From the NCBI GenBank assembly GCA_002197995.1, contig NGZR01000002.1:6820001-6884000 (forward strand): a stretch of 64,000 nt of DNA, in the 5' to 3' direction. The notes beneath the pieces were generated by a model. It made no database searches. It had not been told where the DNA came from and saw nothing but the letters and a program-made list of their open reading frames with translations. Within the stretch, counting starts at the first letter, position 1. The number at the start of each line of letters is the position of its first letter. This DNA comes from Gaeumannomyces sp. JS-464. Its lineage: Eukaryota; Ascomycota; Sordariomycetes; Magnaporthales; Magnaporthaceae. Below are positions 36,948 through 49,018 of the stretch, one piece after another. The translations under genes were made by a program, and so were the position numbers.

Positions 36948-37386
36948 TATTAAAATAATATTTATATATTTATAAAATAAAAACATTAACGTGGTTTACA
37001 AGCGAGTACCACATATAAGCGAGTGCTACAATTAACGCGTTTACGCGTTAATTTAACTTTATTTACGAATTTTTTATAATAAATAATGGTAAACCAAAAC
37101 GACGAACGCAAAATTATTTTAGCTTTTTAAACGATCGTATTAAATTTATAATTAAATATACGAAGCGCTATTAAAATTTACAAAGTCGACTTTTCCACTT
37201 TCGCTTAGCGAAAGCGCGGTTAACCTGCTCGACGCGACATTATGTTTAAATTACGGAAATTAATGGAATCCGAAAAGGAAGCGCTTATTAAATACATATT
37301 TAAGCTGGATTTGCGAGCATTCCTTTTCCGGCCTTTTAATATTAAAAATATGGCTAACTAATTACTTGCTAAACGCGACGCGGGCG

Positions 37387-37604
37387 TATTAAGGCTGTTA
37401 GGCAAGCAAAGTAAACGTTAATAATAAAGTAAATTATTGTTACAAAAAAAAGGAAAGCCCGAAAAGCCCGGCTTGCATAAAATTAAAATATCCCCAATTT
37501 TGTAAAAGCCCGCTGGTAAAGCTCGTTTTTATTTAAATAAAAGCTGCGGGTTTCCAAAAGCCCCGCACTTTTAGCTATTTATAAAGGCTTTACTGGCCGT
37601 AACA
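37387..37604 (-). repeat. Gypsy-3 LTR (3' end of the minus-strand element)
   Basis: 218 bp; plus strand TATTAAGGCTGTTAGGCAAG ... CTGGCCGTAACA; the original TG start decayed to TA. Confidence 0.9.
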
Positions 37605-37820
37605 AGTGCCGGCTTTTTAAAAAAACGGCATTATCCTTAATGCTAATAGTACAAGTAAAAATCTTCGCTCTTCGAGCGTTTTAAGCTTCCATTAAGCCGC
37701 ATTTTTCCGCGGTTTTCCTCGCCCGCGTTTAGCCGGTGCCGGCGCTTTTAATCCACCGTCGTCGGCCATAGGGAAAAGTCCGGTAACGTTGGCCTTGCCT
37801 TGTAAGGCGAGTAGGGTTTT

Positions 37821-40800
37821 TTAAAACCTTTCGAAAGCTTTAACGACTTTAAAAGCGTGTTTAAAATCCGAGGACCGCAACCACTGGCCTTCGTGCTTTC
37901 CGTAACCCTTCCAAACCACGTAGTACTTTATAAAACCACCACGTTTAATCCTTTTATTAGTAATGCGTTCGACCTTATACGACTTGTCGTTAAAGTTGCT
38001 AAAGTCGTCGAATTCGTCGGTTTTAAAAGCGTTATCGACTGGTCCGAAAGGCGGCGGCACACGTTAATAAAAGTCGTTAGCGGCTTTATACCGAAGCAAA
38101 TGCTAAATGGAAATCACAAGGTAAATCCGGGTGCCGTTACGAGGCAAATCCAGCTCGTAGGCCAACGGGGAAACTTTTTTTTTAATAGTGTAAAGCTTTT
38201 AACGAAAAAAGGCCGTTTTGTTATTTATTATGCCACCACGCGGCTTATAAACCGTTCCCATTTTTAGCTAAACTTAATTTCCAACGTTAAACTCTTTATA
38301 GCGGTGCTTGTTATCGTAAATCCTTTTTATTTCAAAAGCAGCAAAGTTTATAACGTATTAAACTTTTTGTCGAAAATGCTCCCTAACGTACTAAAAATTA
38401 GGGGTATTTTTGGGATTCGAGTTAATTAAGCGAGTAATAAAGCTTAGGAGTTTAAATCCGAAAAGAAACTCGTGCGGCGAACAATTTGTGGCTAATATGG
38501 TAAAGTTGTTAATATCTCATTAAAGTGCTAGGAATATATTAACCTAATTATTAAAATGCTTTTAAACGTAAAAGCGTAAAGCTAGCTTTACAAATTAATT
38601 CTTCCTTTTGGATTGGCTATTAGCTTAGGGGTGGTAGGCCGTTGTTATAGCCAATTTAATGCTAAAGCCTTTCCAAAGGGTTTTCCAAAAGGTACCGGTA
38701 AATTTGGCATCCCTGTTAAAGATAATAGCACGAGGGCAAAGCCAGTCGGCTATTAGAAAATGTCGTAGCAGGAGGGATGCCTAATGTTTAGCGCCGTAAG
38801 TGTTATAGCCAAAAATTAGGATGGTTCGTTTAAAGGTTTTATTTATAACCGTTAAAAGCGCGTTATAAGCATTGTAAATGTTTAATTGCCAAAGGGTATT
38901 GGTTAACGGTATTATAAGTAAAGCCGTAACAAAATCCATAACTAACACGCTTATCGGTTTCGTAAAGGCTTGGATAGGTTAAAAAGTCCCAATAGGCTTT
39001 TAATTATCGATTTGATTTATGCTACAAGTATGGCAATGCTTAATGTACTGGTCGATTTAGCGCTTTTTAAACCGGAAATGCACTTTTACAAACGTGTTTA
39101 TCATTTTTTATCGGCCGAAATGGTGCTTATAATCGTAAACTTCCTTTAAAAAGGTTTTTACTAAAAGGAAAAGGATAATTAAACGTTCGACTCCGTCGTT
39201 ATCCCTATTATACAATAGGCCGTCGATAACACGAAAAGGGTGCCCGGGTTTCGAAACATTTAACACGTCCTCGTGCTTAAAAGGTTCCTTACTAAGGCAA
39301 AAGGTTGCGAATTTCCGGATTAGCTTATAAAGCACGGGGTTTTCCTTATAATGCTTAATAAACTAAAAGCGTAAATCTTCCTTTATAACTGCCTCGGCCA
39401 TTTGCAATACGTGCTTAACGTCGTCGTTATCGTTAAAGCTTTTATTTTAAAACGAGTTTAATATAAGCTCGTCGGGCTTAGCGCGAGTTTTAAAGTCCCT
39501 GGTAATTGCAGGAAAGCGAAATAATGCGTTAAACACAAGGTTAAAGCGTTTTAGCACGTGGTAAACGTCCAAAAAGTAAGCGCTAAAATAAATGGAAGCG
39601 TTTATTAAACGTTTGTTAACCCGGTTTATGGAAATAATATTAAGGCAAATCCTATTAACGATTCCAAAAGTGGCATTGTAATTCGTAAGCATAACGATAC
39701 GGTTTTTATTATTAAAGTAAAAAACAATACGGAATCGTTTGCAAGCCTAAACCAAACAGGCTACTTCCAACTTTAAAAGTCCGTAATTAAGCTTAAAAGC
39801 CGTTAGGCATCGGCTAAGGAATATAATCGGCTAAACTACTGTTAACGGGATTACAATTTTTAATTTCCAAACGTATTCCGGCTTAATTTGGAAAACCATA
39901 ACTTTAAAACCGCGTTTAAAACTTCTATTAATTTGCAAATACAGCGTACGGTTTAGGTCGTAATGGTGCAAACGCATTTTTTTGCAAATGAACTTTTAAA
40001 ATGCCTCGAAAAACTTAATTTCGCTAAAGGTAAGCGTAAAGGCGGTGCTTTTTGCGTAGTGCTAGCGTTAGCCGCTTTTATCTTTGCTTTATTTCCGGCT
40101 TTCGGCCAGCAGCAGGACTTTCCGCTTTTGCAAAAGCTTTGCGATCTTAGCGTAATAGGAAATCATAAAACGCAAAAATCCGGTATTGCCAAAGTACGTT
40201 TTTAAGGATTTAAACGTGCTAGGAAAAGCCAAATCCTTAAAACTTTAAACTCGCGATTCCGTAATGGAAAATCCTAAAACGTTAACGTAAAATCCAAACA
40301 GCTTAACGTTAAAATACCCGACGAAACTCTTTTTAAAAAAATGGCTATACTTTTATCCTCGAACATTTTAAAAATCGTTTTTAAATAACGTTAATAATTT
40401 TGGAAGTTATTCGAGAAAATGATAATATCGTTAACAAAACAACGGCAAAAGGATTTAAAAAGTCGAAAAAGGTTATTTATAAACCTTTAAACGTAAACAA
40501 AACTATTCCGGTATCCTATAAAAGCCATTCGTAAACGTTCGAAACCTTAGTGGCTTATAATCGTAAGCTTATTTCGATGTTTCGGGTGCACGAGGAATTG
40601 GAAAAAAAAAGGCCGTTACGTTTACGGCTATTGCGTATCCCTTACCTTTAAAAGCCTCGATTACGTCCTGTTAAAAGGCAAAAAGTAGGCGTTTAGCACG
40701 GTAACTTTATTAAATTGGCGTAAGTCGACAACCACACGGCTTTTGGGTTAGCCGTACATTATACGCCATACGACGAAATAAAAAAACGCAAAAGGAGTAG

Positions 40801-41155
40801 CGTAATTAACTGGTTCCAATCGCTTTTATTCGTTAAACTTATTATAAGTTTGGTTAATAACGTTTTTCTTTTTGCGGGTTACGAAATAAGGCCGGTTAAA
40901 TAGTTTAGCGTTTTAATTTTGCCATCCTTTTATAAAAGGGATTTTTATTTGCTTATTTTTAGGGATATTGATAAGGCCACGATTTCGCCAAATATCGGCC
41001 CGCTTACAAATGTTTTTAAAAATGCGAGCCTTTGTAAAGTCGCCGTTATAAACGTGCACCTTATCCTTCGTTAAGATATAAAGTGCTTTACTAAAAGCTT
41101 TAATCGCTAAGCGCTTTTTTAGCATTTTAAGCAAAAACTTCGGGAAGTTAAACAT
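37821..41155 (-). pseudogene. Gypsy-3 pol relic (RT, RNase H, integrase, chromodomain)
   Basis: Open pieces on the minus strand are: the pre-RT/RT entry at 41,155-40,913; RT with RVVVDLRQFNKVTVLNAY and active site CFVNDIIIFSN (about 40,430; Asp to Asn); the integrase zinc-binding region at 39,335-39,108 (HPFRVIDGLLYNRDNDGVER ... YDYKHHFG, the HHCC-type module); and the chromodomain at 38,060-37,821 (YKVERITNKRIKRGG, YYVVWKGYGKHEGQW), which is intact over its aromatic and WKGY core. Other segments carry stops. Confidence 0.85.
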
Positions 41156-42499
41156 GGGGTTTCCGTAATTAATATCGACTTTCGGTCCGGGATCCTAATC
41201 CTTAAAATCCTAAAAGGTCGACTTTTTTAACATTATAGGCTTCTTTACTTTTGCTCCTCCTAATGTTATATTGTAAACCTGGTTAAAAAGTAACTTTGGT
41301 TAGCACGCCCGCTTTGCCCGTAAGTTTTTTAAACCTTAGCATTTACCCGCAAATAATGCCTGGTTATTTAACCGTAAAAGGTTTTAAAACTTATGGTTTA
41401 ATTGCATTACTTAAATTACTTGCTTTTTTTTCTAAGGCCGGTACCGGTAACGATTTTAATCGTAGGGGTTTCGGCCGAAAAGAGGAAGGTCGAAAGGGTT
41501 TTAAGGCCGTATTTAGCCCCGTGCTTAACTTAAAAGCCTTAAACCGCGATAGCTAGTGCGGTTACGCTCGTAACAACTTTAAAAGCCGTTTTAAAGTCGA
41601 GCATTTAATAGATTTGGTTTATATGCTTCGTAATAATAGCCATGCGTGCATTTTTAGCTAATTAAAAAGGTTAATCCGACGTGTTATAAACTAAGCAAAC
41701 GGGTTTAGTTTTATAATTAACCACGGCATTAAAAACGGTAAGGTGGTCGCCTTTTAGCAAAAAACTCCGTCCTTTAGGGAAAGGGAAATACGTTACCGGG
41801 ATAGCCATTATTTGTTAAGCCGGAATTACTATTACTTTAAAGCATTTAACTGCTCGCACGATTGTTATACTTCCTTTAACTGTTATAATAGGCACGTAAA
41901 ATTAATCCAAAGGGAGGTTAATTAAATCGGTTGCAAAATCGATAAATGCACCTCGAGGTTTAAAAAAAGCGATTTTAAAAATTATGCCAGTTGTTAATTG
42001 GTTTACAATTTAAGCGTAAACCGTTTTTTAAATTATTTCGGGATTACCGTTAAAGGAAAATCCAAAAGTGAAAAACGTAATTTAAACGAATTTGTTAGCA
42101 CGTTTAAGTCGCTTAAAATTCCAACCGAAAAAAATAAGCTATGCGTTAAAGTTTGTAACGTCGAAAATTTTATATTCGTAATTACAAAAAAAGTTTTTAA
42201 CGATAAAGTTTCGGCTAAATCCGGAATTAGCACAAATTTAAATCTTTTAGCCGTTAATAAAAAGCTAGATCGTTATTTTGGCATATAAATATCCGCCTAA
42301 AGGAACTGCTTTAGCGTTAACTTTAATAGTTTCCTTTATAACGTTAATCTTTTTAAATATATAAGGAGTATGGTTTTCGTTAATTTAATAAATAAGTTCG
42401 CTAAAATAAACCGTAAAATAAGCGAAAAGTAAATTGCAAAAAGGTATAATAATGCCGCAACGCTTACAAGTTTGTAAATCGGCTTAACGGTTATCGATA

Positions 42500-44700
42500 G
42501 TATAAATGTCGTTTGTATCGATTAAAAAGGCTTCGCTAATATCGTTATCGTTAATATCGCTATAAATGTTTGGAAAATCCTTTGCATTTGCGTTATTATC
42601 GTTAACGTTATAAATGCGGTTTCGCTAACGGTAATCGCGATTTTTATCGCGACGATTACTATACTTATCGCTTCGTTTATAATCGCCTTTACAATTATTA
42701 CAAGCTTTATAATCGTTACGCTTATTACGAAGTTTATAATTATTTCGCTTATAGTAATCCCGGGATTTGTAATCGTTACGGGGCTTATAACCGCGATTTT
42801 GATCGTTTCGGCGGTAATTTTTATAGGATTTGTAACGGTGTAAATCATACCGGTCGCTTTGGTAAAAGTCGTAACGGTGCCGGTAACGGTTATTTTAATA
42901 CTTTTTATAAAAGTTACGGTTTTTACAATGCTTATGCTTACTAGCGTAATCGTCGTTATAACCCTTTTAGCGAAAGTTGTGCTTTTTAACGGTTGTATTA
43001 GGATAATGCTTTTTAGCGATAGTAATAAAAACAAAATTATTTTCTTTAATAAAGCGTAAATATTTAGCGCGAATTTCCGTAAGCTTAAAAGCTCGCAATT
43101 TCGTTTAAATGTTTAAATCCAAACGGTTCTAAATTTAAATTATAATACCATACTAATTGCTATTTTAAATAATGCTTATGCCTTTAACGTAACAAAGCAT
43201 TTTAAATACAAACTAATATAAAATAAACTCGTTTGCAGCTAAATTACGAAAGTTAAAAATCGCTTCGGTAAAAAGCTTAATAGCTTTGCTAGCATTTAAA
43301 ACGAACTATCGCTTTAAAGCCGTAAAAACTGCCGTAAAACTTTAAGCTTTTAAAGCCGCACGTTTATCGCGGTCCAATTAGCTATTTTACCAAATGGATG
43401 CTAATCCTCCTAATAAAGTTTGGAAAAGGTTAAAAAGCTAATAATCGACGTTTTAAACCGTATTTAGGTTTTTACGAAAAATGTTAATGCGTTTCGTAAA
43501 CGAGTAAACATTTATAAAAATTGTTAACTTTAAATTAAAAAAAATGCTTTAATTTTTTAGGTTTTTTTGGTAAAAATTAAAAATGCTAATCATTTTTCGT
43601 TTAAAAAAAAGCGATCTTTTTAAAACCAGGTTAACATATTAATATTAACGGTTTATTAACGCCAAACACAAATCGCCAAATTATTAACCTCCTTTTAGTT
43701 TTATTAACGACGGTTGTTTTAATTACGATCTTTGCGGTCCGAAACGTAAAGGTTGTTAAAATAACAAGCCGGGTTTATCGAAAAGCGTTAACAAGCGTAA
43801 CTCGAAAAGGTCGGTAAGCTTTTTAACAAGGCAGGTTTTTAACCCTACCGGTCCCGGATAGGTAAAGTTAGCCCGCATATTAACTTTTCCCAATTTGCCG
43901 GGCAAATTGGGAATTTAACGGGGCTCCGCCCTAATCCTCGCTAAAATCCGAATTAAAATTAGAAAAAGCTTGTAAATTACGGCTTCGGTTAGCTATAGCT
44001 GTATAAAAAGTCCGGCTATAATTACGATCGGCTTTTGCAATAGGCCTGCTTATAGTAATTAGGTTTTTAGCTTTCGACTTAACTGCCGGTTGCTTGCCTT
44101 ATCGGATTTCGCTAAACCGGCGATTTGCTTTACTTAAATCCGGTGGAAGCTAACAAGCACGGTTGCCATTAGCATTTAAATTGTAATAGCGCTCGTATTT
44201 AAAACGCCTAAAATGCTCGCGGTTATTTTCGATATTGCCCAACTTGGTTATAATATATTTAAAAATCCGAATTTACTCGTTTTAAATCTTTTAAAATTGG
44301 CGTTAACTTTTTTAAAATTAGCGTTAGCTTTTTCGGAATTCGTTAAACCGATTAAAAGCCCGATAAAATCGGTTATTTTGCTTTTAAATTTATATTTCCA
44401 TGCAACGAATAGTATTACCGTTAAATCCAAAACGGTGGCTTTCGTTTTTGCTAATAACGCGCTGGTATTCGTCACTTTCCGTCGAAGCTTAAAAAGCTGC
44501 TTCGCAATCCGGTTTAAAAGGTTATAAGCGCGTTGGTTAAAGTTAATAGTTAAAGTCGATCTTTTCCAAATGCGGATTAAAAACGGAAAAAAAAGGCAAA
44601 AGTATAAACAGCAGCGGGTGTTTTAATTAGCACTTTAATACCTTAAGCAAAAGGGAAAACTAATGCGCCAATTGGTTAACGCGTTTAGCCCGTTCCATTT
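42500..44700 (-). pseudogene. Gypsy-3 gag relic with Arg/Tyr/Lys/Asn-rich repeats
   Basis: Minus-strand Gag region. Between about 43,030 and 42,530 the minus strand encodes short degenerate repeats rich in R, Y, K, D and N (for example YKSRDYYKRNNYK, RNKRNDYKACNNCKGDYK), with a C-x2-C pair that may be a zinc-knuckle leftover. The DNA itself is a degenerate repeat of ATAATCGTTACG-like units. Upstream, 44,475-44,248 stays open. Such basic tails commonly bind RNA (family knowledge); the role here is inferred. Confidence 0.6.
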
Positions 44701-44984
44701 GCATATTATCGTTATATAACAAATCGGTAATAGCCTTATATAATGCAAAACTGCTATTTTTAAATAAAAAGGACTTAATTATTACGCCGAATATGGGCGC
44801 CTTTTTACCTTAATTTTAAAAGTAATCCTTAAGCGGAAAAAGGTTTGCCATAGTGTTTTTTATAACTAAGTGATAGCGAAATAACAGCCGATTAAATTAG
44901 GTAGGTAGGTAGGCAAAAAACAAGGAATTTAAAATTCTCGCCCGTTTAAAGCCTAACGTAAAAGGGATAAAAAGTAAAGTAAAG

Positions 44985-45222
44985 CGTTCCTCGCGCTTTA
45001 AACTAGTTAAAACGTAAAAATCGGCGTCGCTTTAAGCTAAGGCCGATTAAAAAATTAAGGGGAAAATCGTCGCGTTTTAAACTGGTTAAATTTTTAAAAA
45101 AAGCGGTAGTTAAAACGTCCCGCGCGCTTTAAACTAGTTAGGACGTAAATGCCGGCGTCGCTTTAAACTAAAGCAGGGAAGGAAAAAATCGTCGCGTTTT
45201 AAACTGGTTGGACTTTCGGAAA
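44985..45222. repeat. Two-copy 131 bp tandem repeat in the Gypsy-3 leader
   Basis: Unit 1 starts CGTTCCTCGCGCTTTAAACT at 44,985 and unit 2 CGTCCCGCGCGCTTTAAACT at 45,116. Both contain ACTAG, CGGCGTCGCTTTAA and TCGTCGCGTTTTAAACTGGT. It lies between the 5' LTR and gag of the minus-strand element. A (TAGG)n microsatellite precedes it near 44,900. Confidence 0.8.
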
Positions 45223-45289
45223 ATTGGGGAATGTGATACTTTCGCGATTATAAACGTCGGTCGCTTAGGTTTTTTAAATTGCTACCATT

Positions 45290-45508
45290 TATTAAAGCTG
45301 TTAGGCAAGCAAAGTAAACGTTAGCAATAAAGTAAATTGTTATTACAAAAGAAAAAAAGGCCCAAAAGGCCCGGCCTGCACAAAATTGGGATATCCCTAA
45401 TTTTATAAAGGCCCGCTAATAGGGCTCGTCCTTATTTAAAATAAAAGCTGCGGGTTTTTAAAAGCCCCGCATTTCCAGCTATTTATAAAGGCTTTGCTAG
45501 CCGTAATA
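45290..45508 (-). repeat. Gypsy-3 LTR (5' end of the minus-strand element)
   Basis: 219 bp, matching 37,387-37,604; ends GCTAGCCGTAATA, followed by the target duplication AAGCG. Confidence 0.9.
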
Positions 45509-46974
45509 AAGCGTCGTCGGCAAAAACTGGGTCGCGAACTTCGTTAAGCGCCGCGCAAAGCTCGGTACGGGTTAAATTTAAAAGTACGATTATTAAAAAG
45601 CCAAATGCGAAAACCCTAAACTCGTTTTTACGTAATTCGACTTTATACGGAATATTATAGCCAAATATGGTATTATGGATAACGATATTTATAATTTCGA
45701 CGAAACCGGCTTTTTTATAGGTATAATCGCCGCCGTTATAGTTATTACAATATCGGAAAGCCGTAATAAAGCAAAGCTGGTTTAGCTTAGCAACCGGGAA
45801 TAAGCTATAATTATTTAAAGGTTACTATTGCGGCTAAGCGATCCCCTTTTTTATTATCGTTAAAAGGCAGTACTATTTAGCTAATTGGTATTCGAAAACC
45901 GACTTTTTACGCAATTAGGTTATTTTAACGAGTTTTAACGGGTGGATTACGAACGAGCTCGGTTTAAAATGGATTTAGCATTTTGATAAACACATTACAG
46001 CCCGTAAAAAAGGGTTTTATCGTTTATTAATGCTAAACGGGTATAAAAGTTACCATTTAACGGATTTCGAGCTTTATTACTAGGAATATAATATCGTTAC
46101 GCTTTATATGCTTTCGCATTCGTTTTACTTTTTTTTAAGCCCTTAACGTTAAATGTTTTAACCTGTTAAAAAAAGCGTACGGTTAATAAGTTAAAAACCT
46201 AATAAGGTTATACGTTAACCACGTAATTAAAGTCGAGTTTTTTTCGGCGTTTAAAACGGTATTTTTTAATTTCATAACCGAAAAAAACATTCGAAAAGGC
46301 TTTCGAAAAGCTGGCTTTGCTTTTTTTAATTCGAAATCGGTTTTAAAAAAGCTGGATGTAAAGCTACGAACTTTAACTTTTTTAAAAAAGCTTTTAAATA
46401 ACGTTGAACTTTAAACTTTTAAAACGCTTTAAATAGCTAGGGACGTAATTTCGTAATCCGAACATATTAAAACTCGAATTTCCAATTACCAAAGCAGTTT
46501 TTCGTTACTTATGCTAACGGTTATAAACCAATTAACGAAAAAGGCTAAAGTAATTATGCATCGGGTTAATTTTTTAAAAAAAAAAGTGCTTTAAATTACG
46601 AAAGGCGAACGAAGCGCTAAGCAAACGCCGAAAGGTTAAAAAAACACGTGTTTAACAAAAAGGGTTATATATTATCGAAAAAATACGAAATATTTTGGAT
46701 TAGCAAAAGCTAAATAAGTAATTATAGCAAAAAATGCGCGATTATAGGGGTTAAAAAAAAGGGCAACGACGATTCGTTAGCGATATGGCATTTGCGGTAA
46801 AACCGGACATAATGCGCGCATTTGCTAGGAAAAAGTAAAAACGTTCAATGTATATAGTTCCGAATAGTTTAAATGAATTCCTGGCGTTATTAGGTTGGTA
46901 TGCGCGTCGATTAACCGGAGGTCGGGTGTAAGTGTGGCACTCGCTTATATGTAACACTTGCTTGTAAACCACGT

Positions 46975-47157
46975 TATATTTATTTTATTCGCATTTTAAT
47001 TAGCATTTTATTAGCATTTTTATTAACGTTTTTATTAGCATTTTTATTAGTTTTTTTATATAAAATAATAAACAACCAAGTTGTATAAAATATGCAAAAA
47101 ATTATACGAAATTATGTAAAAATAATTAAAAAATAATTATTTTAATTACTTTAGTTA
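46975..47157. other. AT-rich spacer with short repeats between two Fot1 copies
   Basis: Contains about five imperfect TTATTAGCATTTT units (46,985-47,060) and otherwise AT-rich DNA. It may be the 3' tail of the hAT element; no gene seen. Confidence 0.5.
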
Positions 47158-49018
47158 ACGTAATCCATTAGTAAACGACACACATTAATAAGCGACATAC
47201 GAATCGCGAAAACGCAACACGTTTTTTTTTATTTCCAATTCTTTTACTAATAAGCATGGCAAACCAAAGCAACGAAAGCCGATTAATTTTCGCTTTTTAA
47301 GCTTTGCGATTGGACTTTAAACTAAGCATCCGGGCCGCCGTTAAAATCTATTTAATCGCGTTCGCCACTTTCGCTAAACGAAAGCGCGGCTGGCCTGCTC
47401 GACGTAATACCATGCCCAAATTACGGAAATTAACGAAATCCGAAAAAAAGGCGTTTGTTAAGTACATATTTAAGCTGGATTCCCGCGCGTTTCCTCCCCG
47501 GCCTTTTAATGTTAAAAATATGGCTAATCGATTGCTCGCCGAACGTAACGCGAACGCCGTCGGCAAATGCTGGGTTAAAAGGTTCGTTAAACGCCGCCCG
47601 GAGCTCGGCACGCGTTAAATTCGAAAGTACAATTATTAAAAAGCCAAATGCGAAAATCCTAAGCTCGTTTTTACCTAATTCGACTTTATACGGGATACTA
47701 TAGCCAAATATGGCATTTTAAATAACGATATTTACAATTTTAACGAAACCGGCTTTTTTATAAGCATAATCGCCGTTGTTATAATTATTATAACATTAAA
47801 AGGTTATAATAAAGCAAAGCTAGTTTAACTTGGCAATCGGGAATGGGCTACAGTTATTTAAAAGGTTAACTATTGCGGTTAAGCGATCCCCTTTTTTATT
47901 ATTGTTAAAAGGCAGTATTATTTGGCCAATTGGTATTCGAAAACCGACCTTTTACGCGATTAGGTTATTTTAACGAGTTTTAACGGGTAAACTACAAACG
48001 AGCTCGGTTTAAAATGGATTCGGCATTTCGATAAACACATTACAGCTTATAAAAAAAGGTCCCATCGTTTATTAATATTTAACGGGCATAAAAGCCACTA
48101 TTCGACGGATTTTAAGCTTTACTACTAAAAATATAACATTATTACACTTTACATACCTTTACATTCGTTTTACTTCTTTTAACCGCTTAATGTTAAATGC
48201 TTTAACCCGCTAAAAAAAGCGTACGGTTAACAAATCGAAAATTTAATAAAGTTACACGTTAACTACGTAATTAAAATCGAGTTCCTTTCGGCGTTTAAAG
48301 CGGCATTTTTTAACTTTATAACCGAAAAAAACATTCGAAAAGGTTTTCGAAAAGCTAGCTTTGCTTTTTTTAATCCGAATTCGGTTTTGGAAAAGCTGGA
48401 TATAAGGCTACGAATTTTAACTCCCCCGAAGGAGCTTTTAAACGACGCCGAACTTTGGACTTCCAAAACGCTTTAAACAGTTAAAAACGCAACTTCGCAA
48501 TCCGAACACATTAAAACTCGGATTTCCAATTACCGAAGCAGCTTTCCGTTACCCATGCTAACGGCTATAAACCAATTAACGAAAAGGGCCAAGGCAATTA
48601 TGCATCGGGTTAACCTTTTGGAAAAAAAGTGCTCCAAACTACGAAAGGCGAACGAGGCACTAAGCAAACGCCGGAGGGCTAAAAAAACACGTGTTTAACT
48701 CGGAGGGTTACTTACTGTAAACGAGGTACGAAATGTTCTAAACCAGGAAAAGCTGGATGGATAGTTACAGCAAAAAATGCGCGATTATAGGGGTTAAAAA
48801 AGGAGGGCGACGACGATTCGTCGGCGATATAGCACTTGCGGCAAAACCGGACATAATGCGCGCATTTGCCAAAAGGATGTAAAAATGTCCGATGTATATA
48901 ATTCCGAGTAGTTTAAATGGATTTTTGGCGTTTTTGGGTTAGCATGCGAGTCGATTAACCGGAGGTTGGGTTTAGGTGTGTCGCTTACTAATGTGTGTCG
49001 CTTATTAATGAACTACGT
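47158..49018 (+). mobile_element. Fot1-G: full-length Fot1 copy
   Basis: 1,861 bp between TA dinucleotides. Ends ACGTAATCCATTAGTAAACG and ...CTTATTAATGAACTACGT; doubled core GACACAC / GTGTGTCGC, a type unique in the window. The N-terminal region (47,304-47,618) reads SIRAAVKIYLIAFATFAKR, then RRNTMPKLRKLTKSEKKAFV: a different HTH from Fot1-A, D and E, but the same downstream sequence. The catalytic region is decayed. It is the rightmost strongly RIP-affected element. Confidence 0.92.

Larger units (their letters stand above)
37387..45508 (-). mobile_element. Gypsy-3: complete-length chromodomain Gypsy retrotransposon, minus orientation
   Basis: An 8.12 kb element with 218-219 bp LTRs, inserted in Fot1-F. 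Target duplication GGGCG (37,382-37,386) and AAGCG (45,509-45,513), equal apart from G/A. Coding order on the minus strand is gag (44,700 to about 42,500), pre-RT (41,155-40,913), RT (40,850-40,380), RNase H (about 40,200-39,600), integrase with zinc domain (39,335-39,108) and core (to about 38,300), and chromodomain (38,060-37,821). Next to the 5' LTR (at 45,290) the minus strand reads TGGTAGCAATTT; its first seven bases match the initiator-tRNA-Met primer site used by many LTR elements. Confidence 0.92.
36989..46974 (+). mobile_element. Fot1-F: Fot1 copy split by Gypsy-3
   Basis: Blocks 36,989-37,386 and 45,514-46,974 (with one duplication copy) sum to 1,859 bp, the full family length. Ends ACGTGGTTTACAAGCGAG and ...CTTGTAAACCACGT, between TA. 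The doubled core is GAGTACCACA / GAGTGCTACA, a type seen in no other copy here. The N-terminus belongs to the group with ...AIKIYKVDFSTFA-RKRG. The catalytic half at 45,600-46,850 is decayed. Confidence 0.9.

Noticed and set aside
37857..38267. 136-codon plus-strand frame
   Set aside because: Antisense to the recognisable Gypsy-3 chromodomain at 38,060-37,821.
42522..43059. 170-codon minus-strand and overlapping plus-strand Ile/Val/Thr-rich frames
   Set aside because: They are alternative-frame readings of the degenerate repeat in Gypsy-3 gag, not independent genes.
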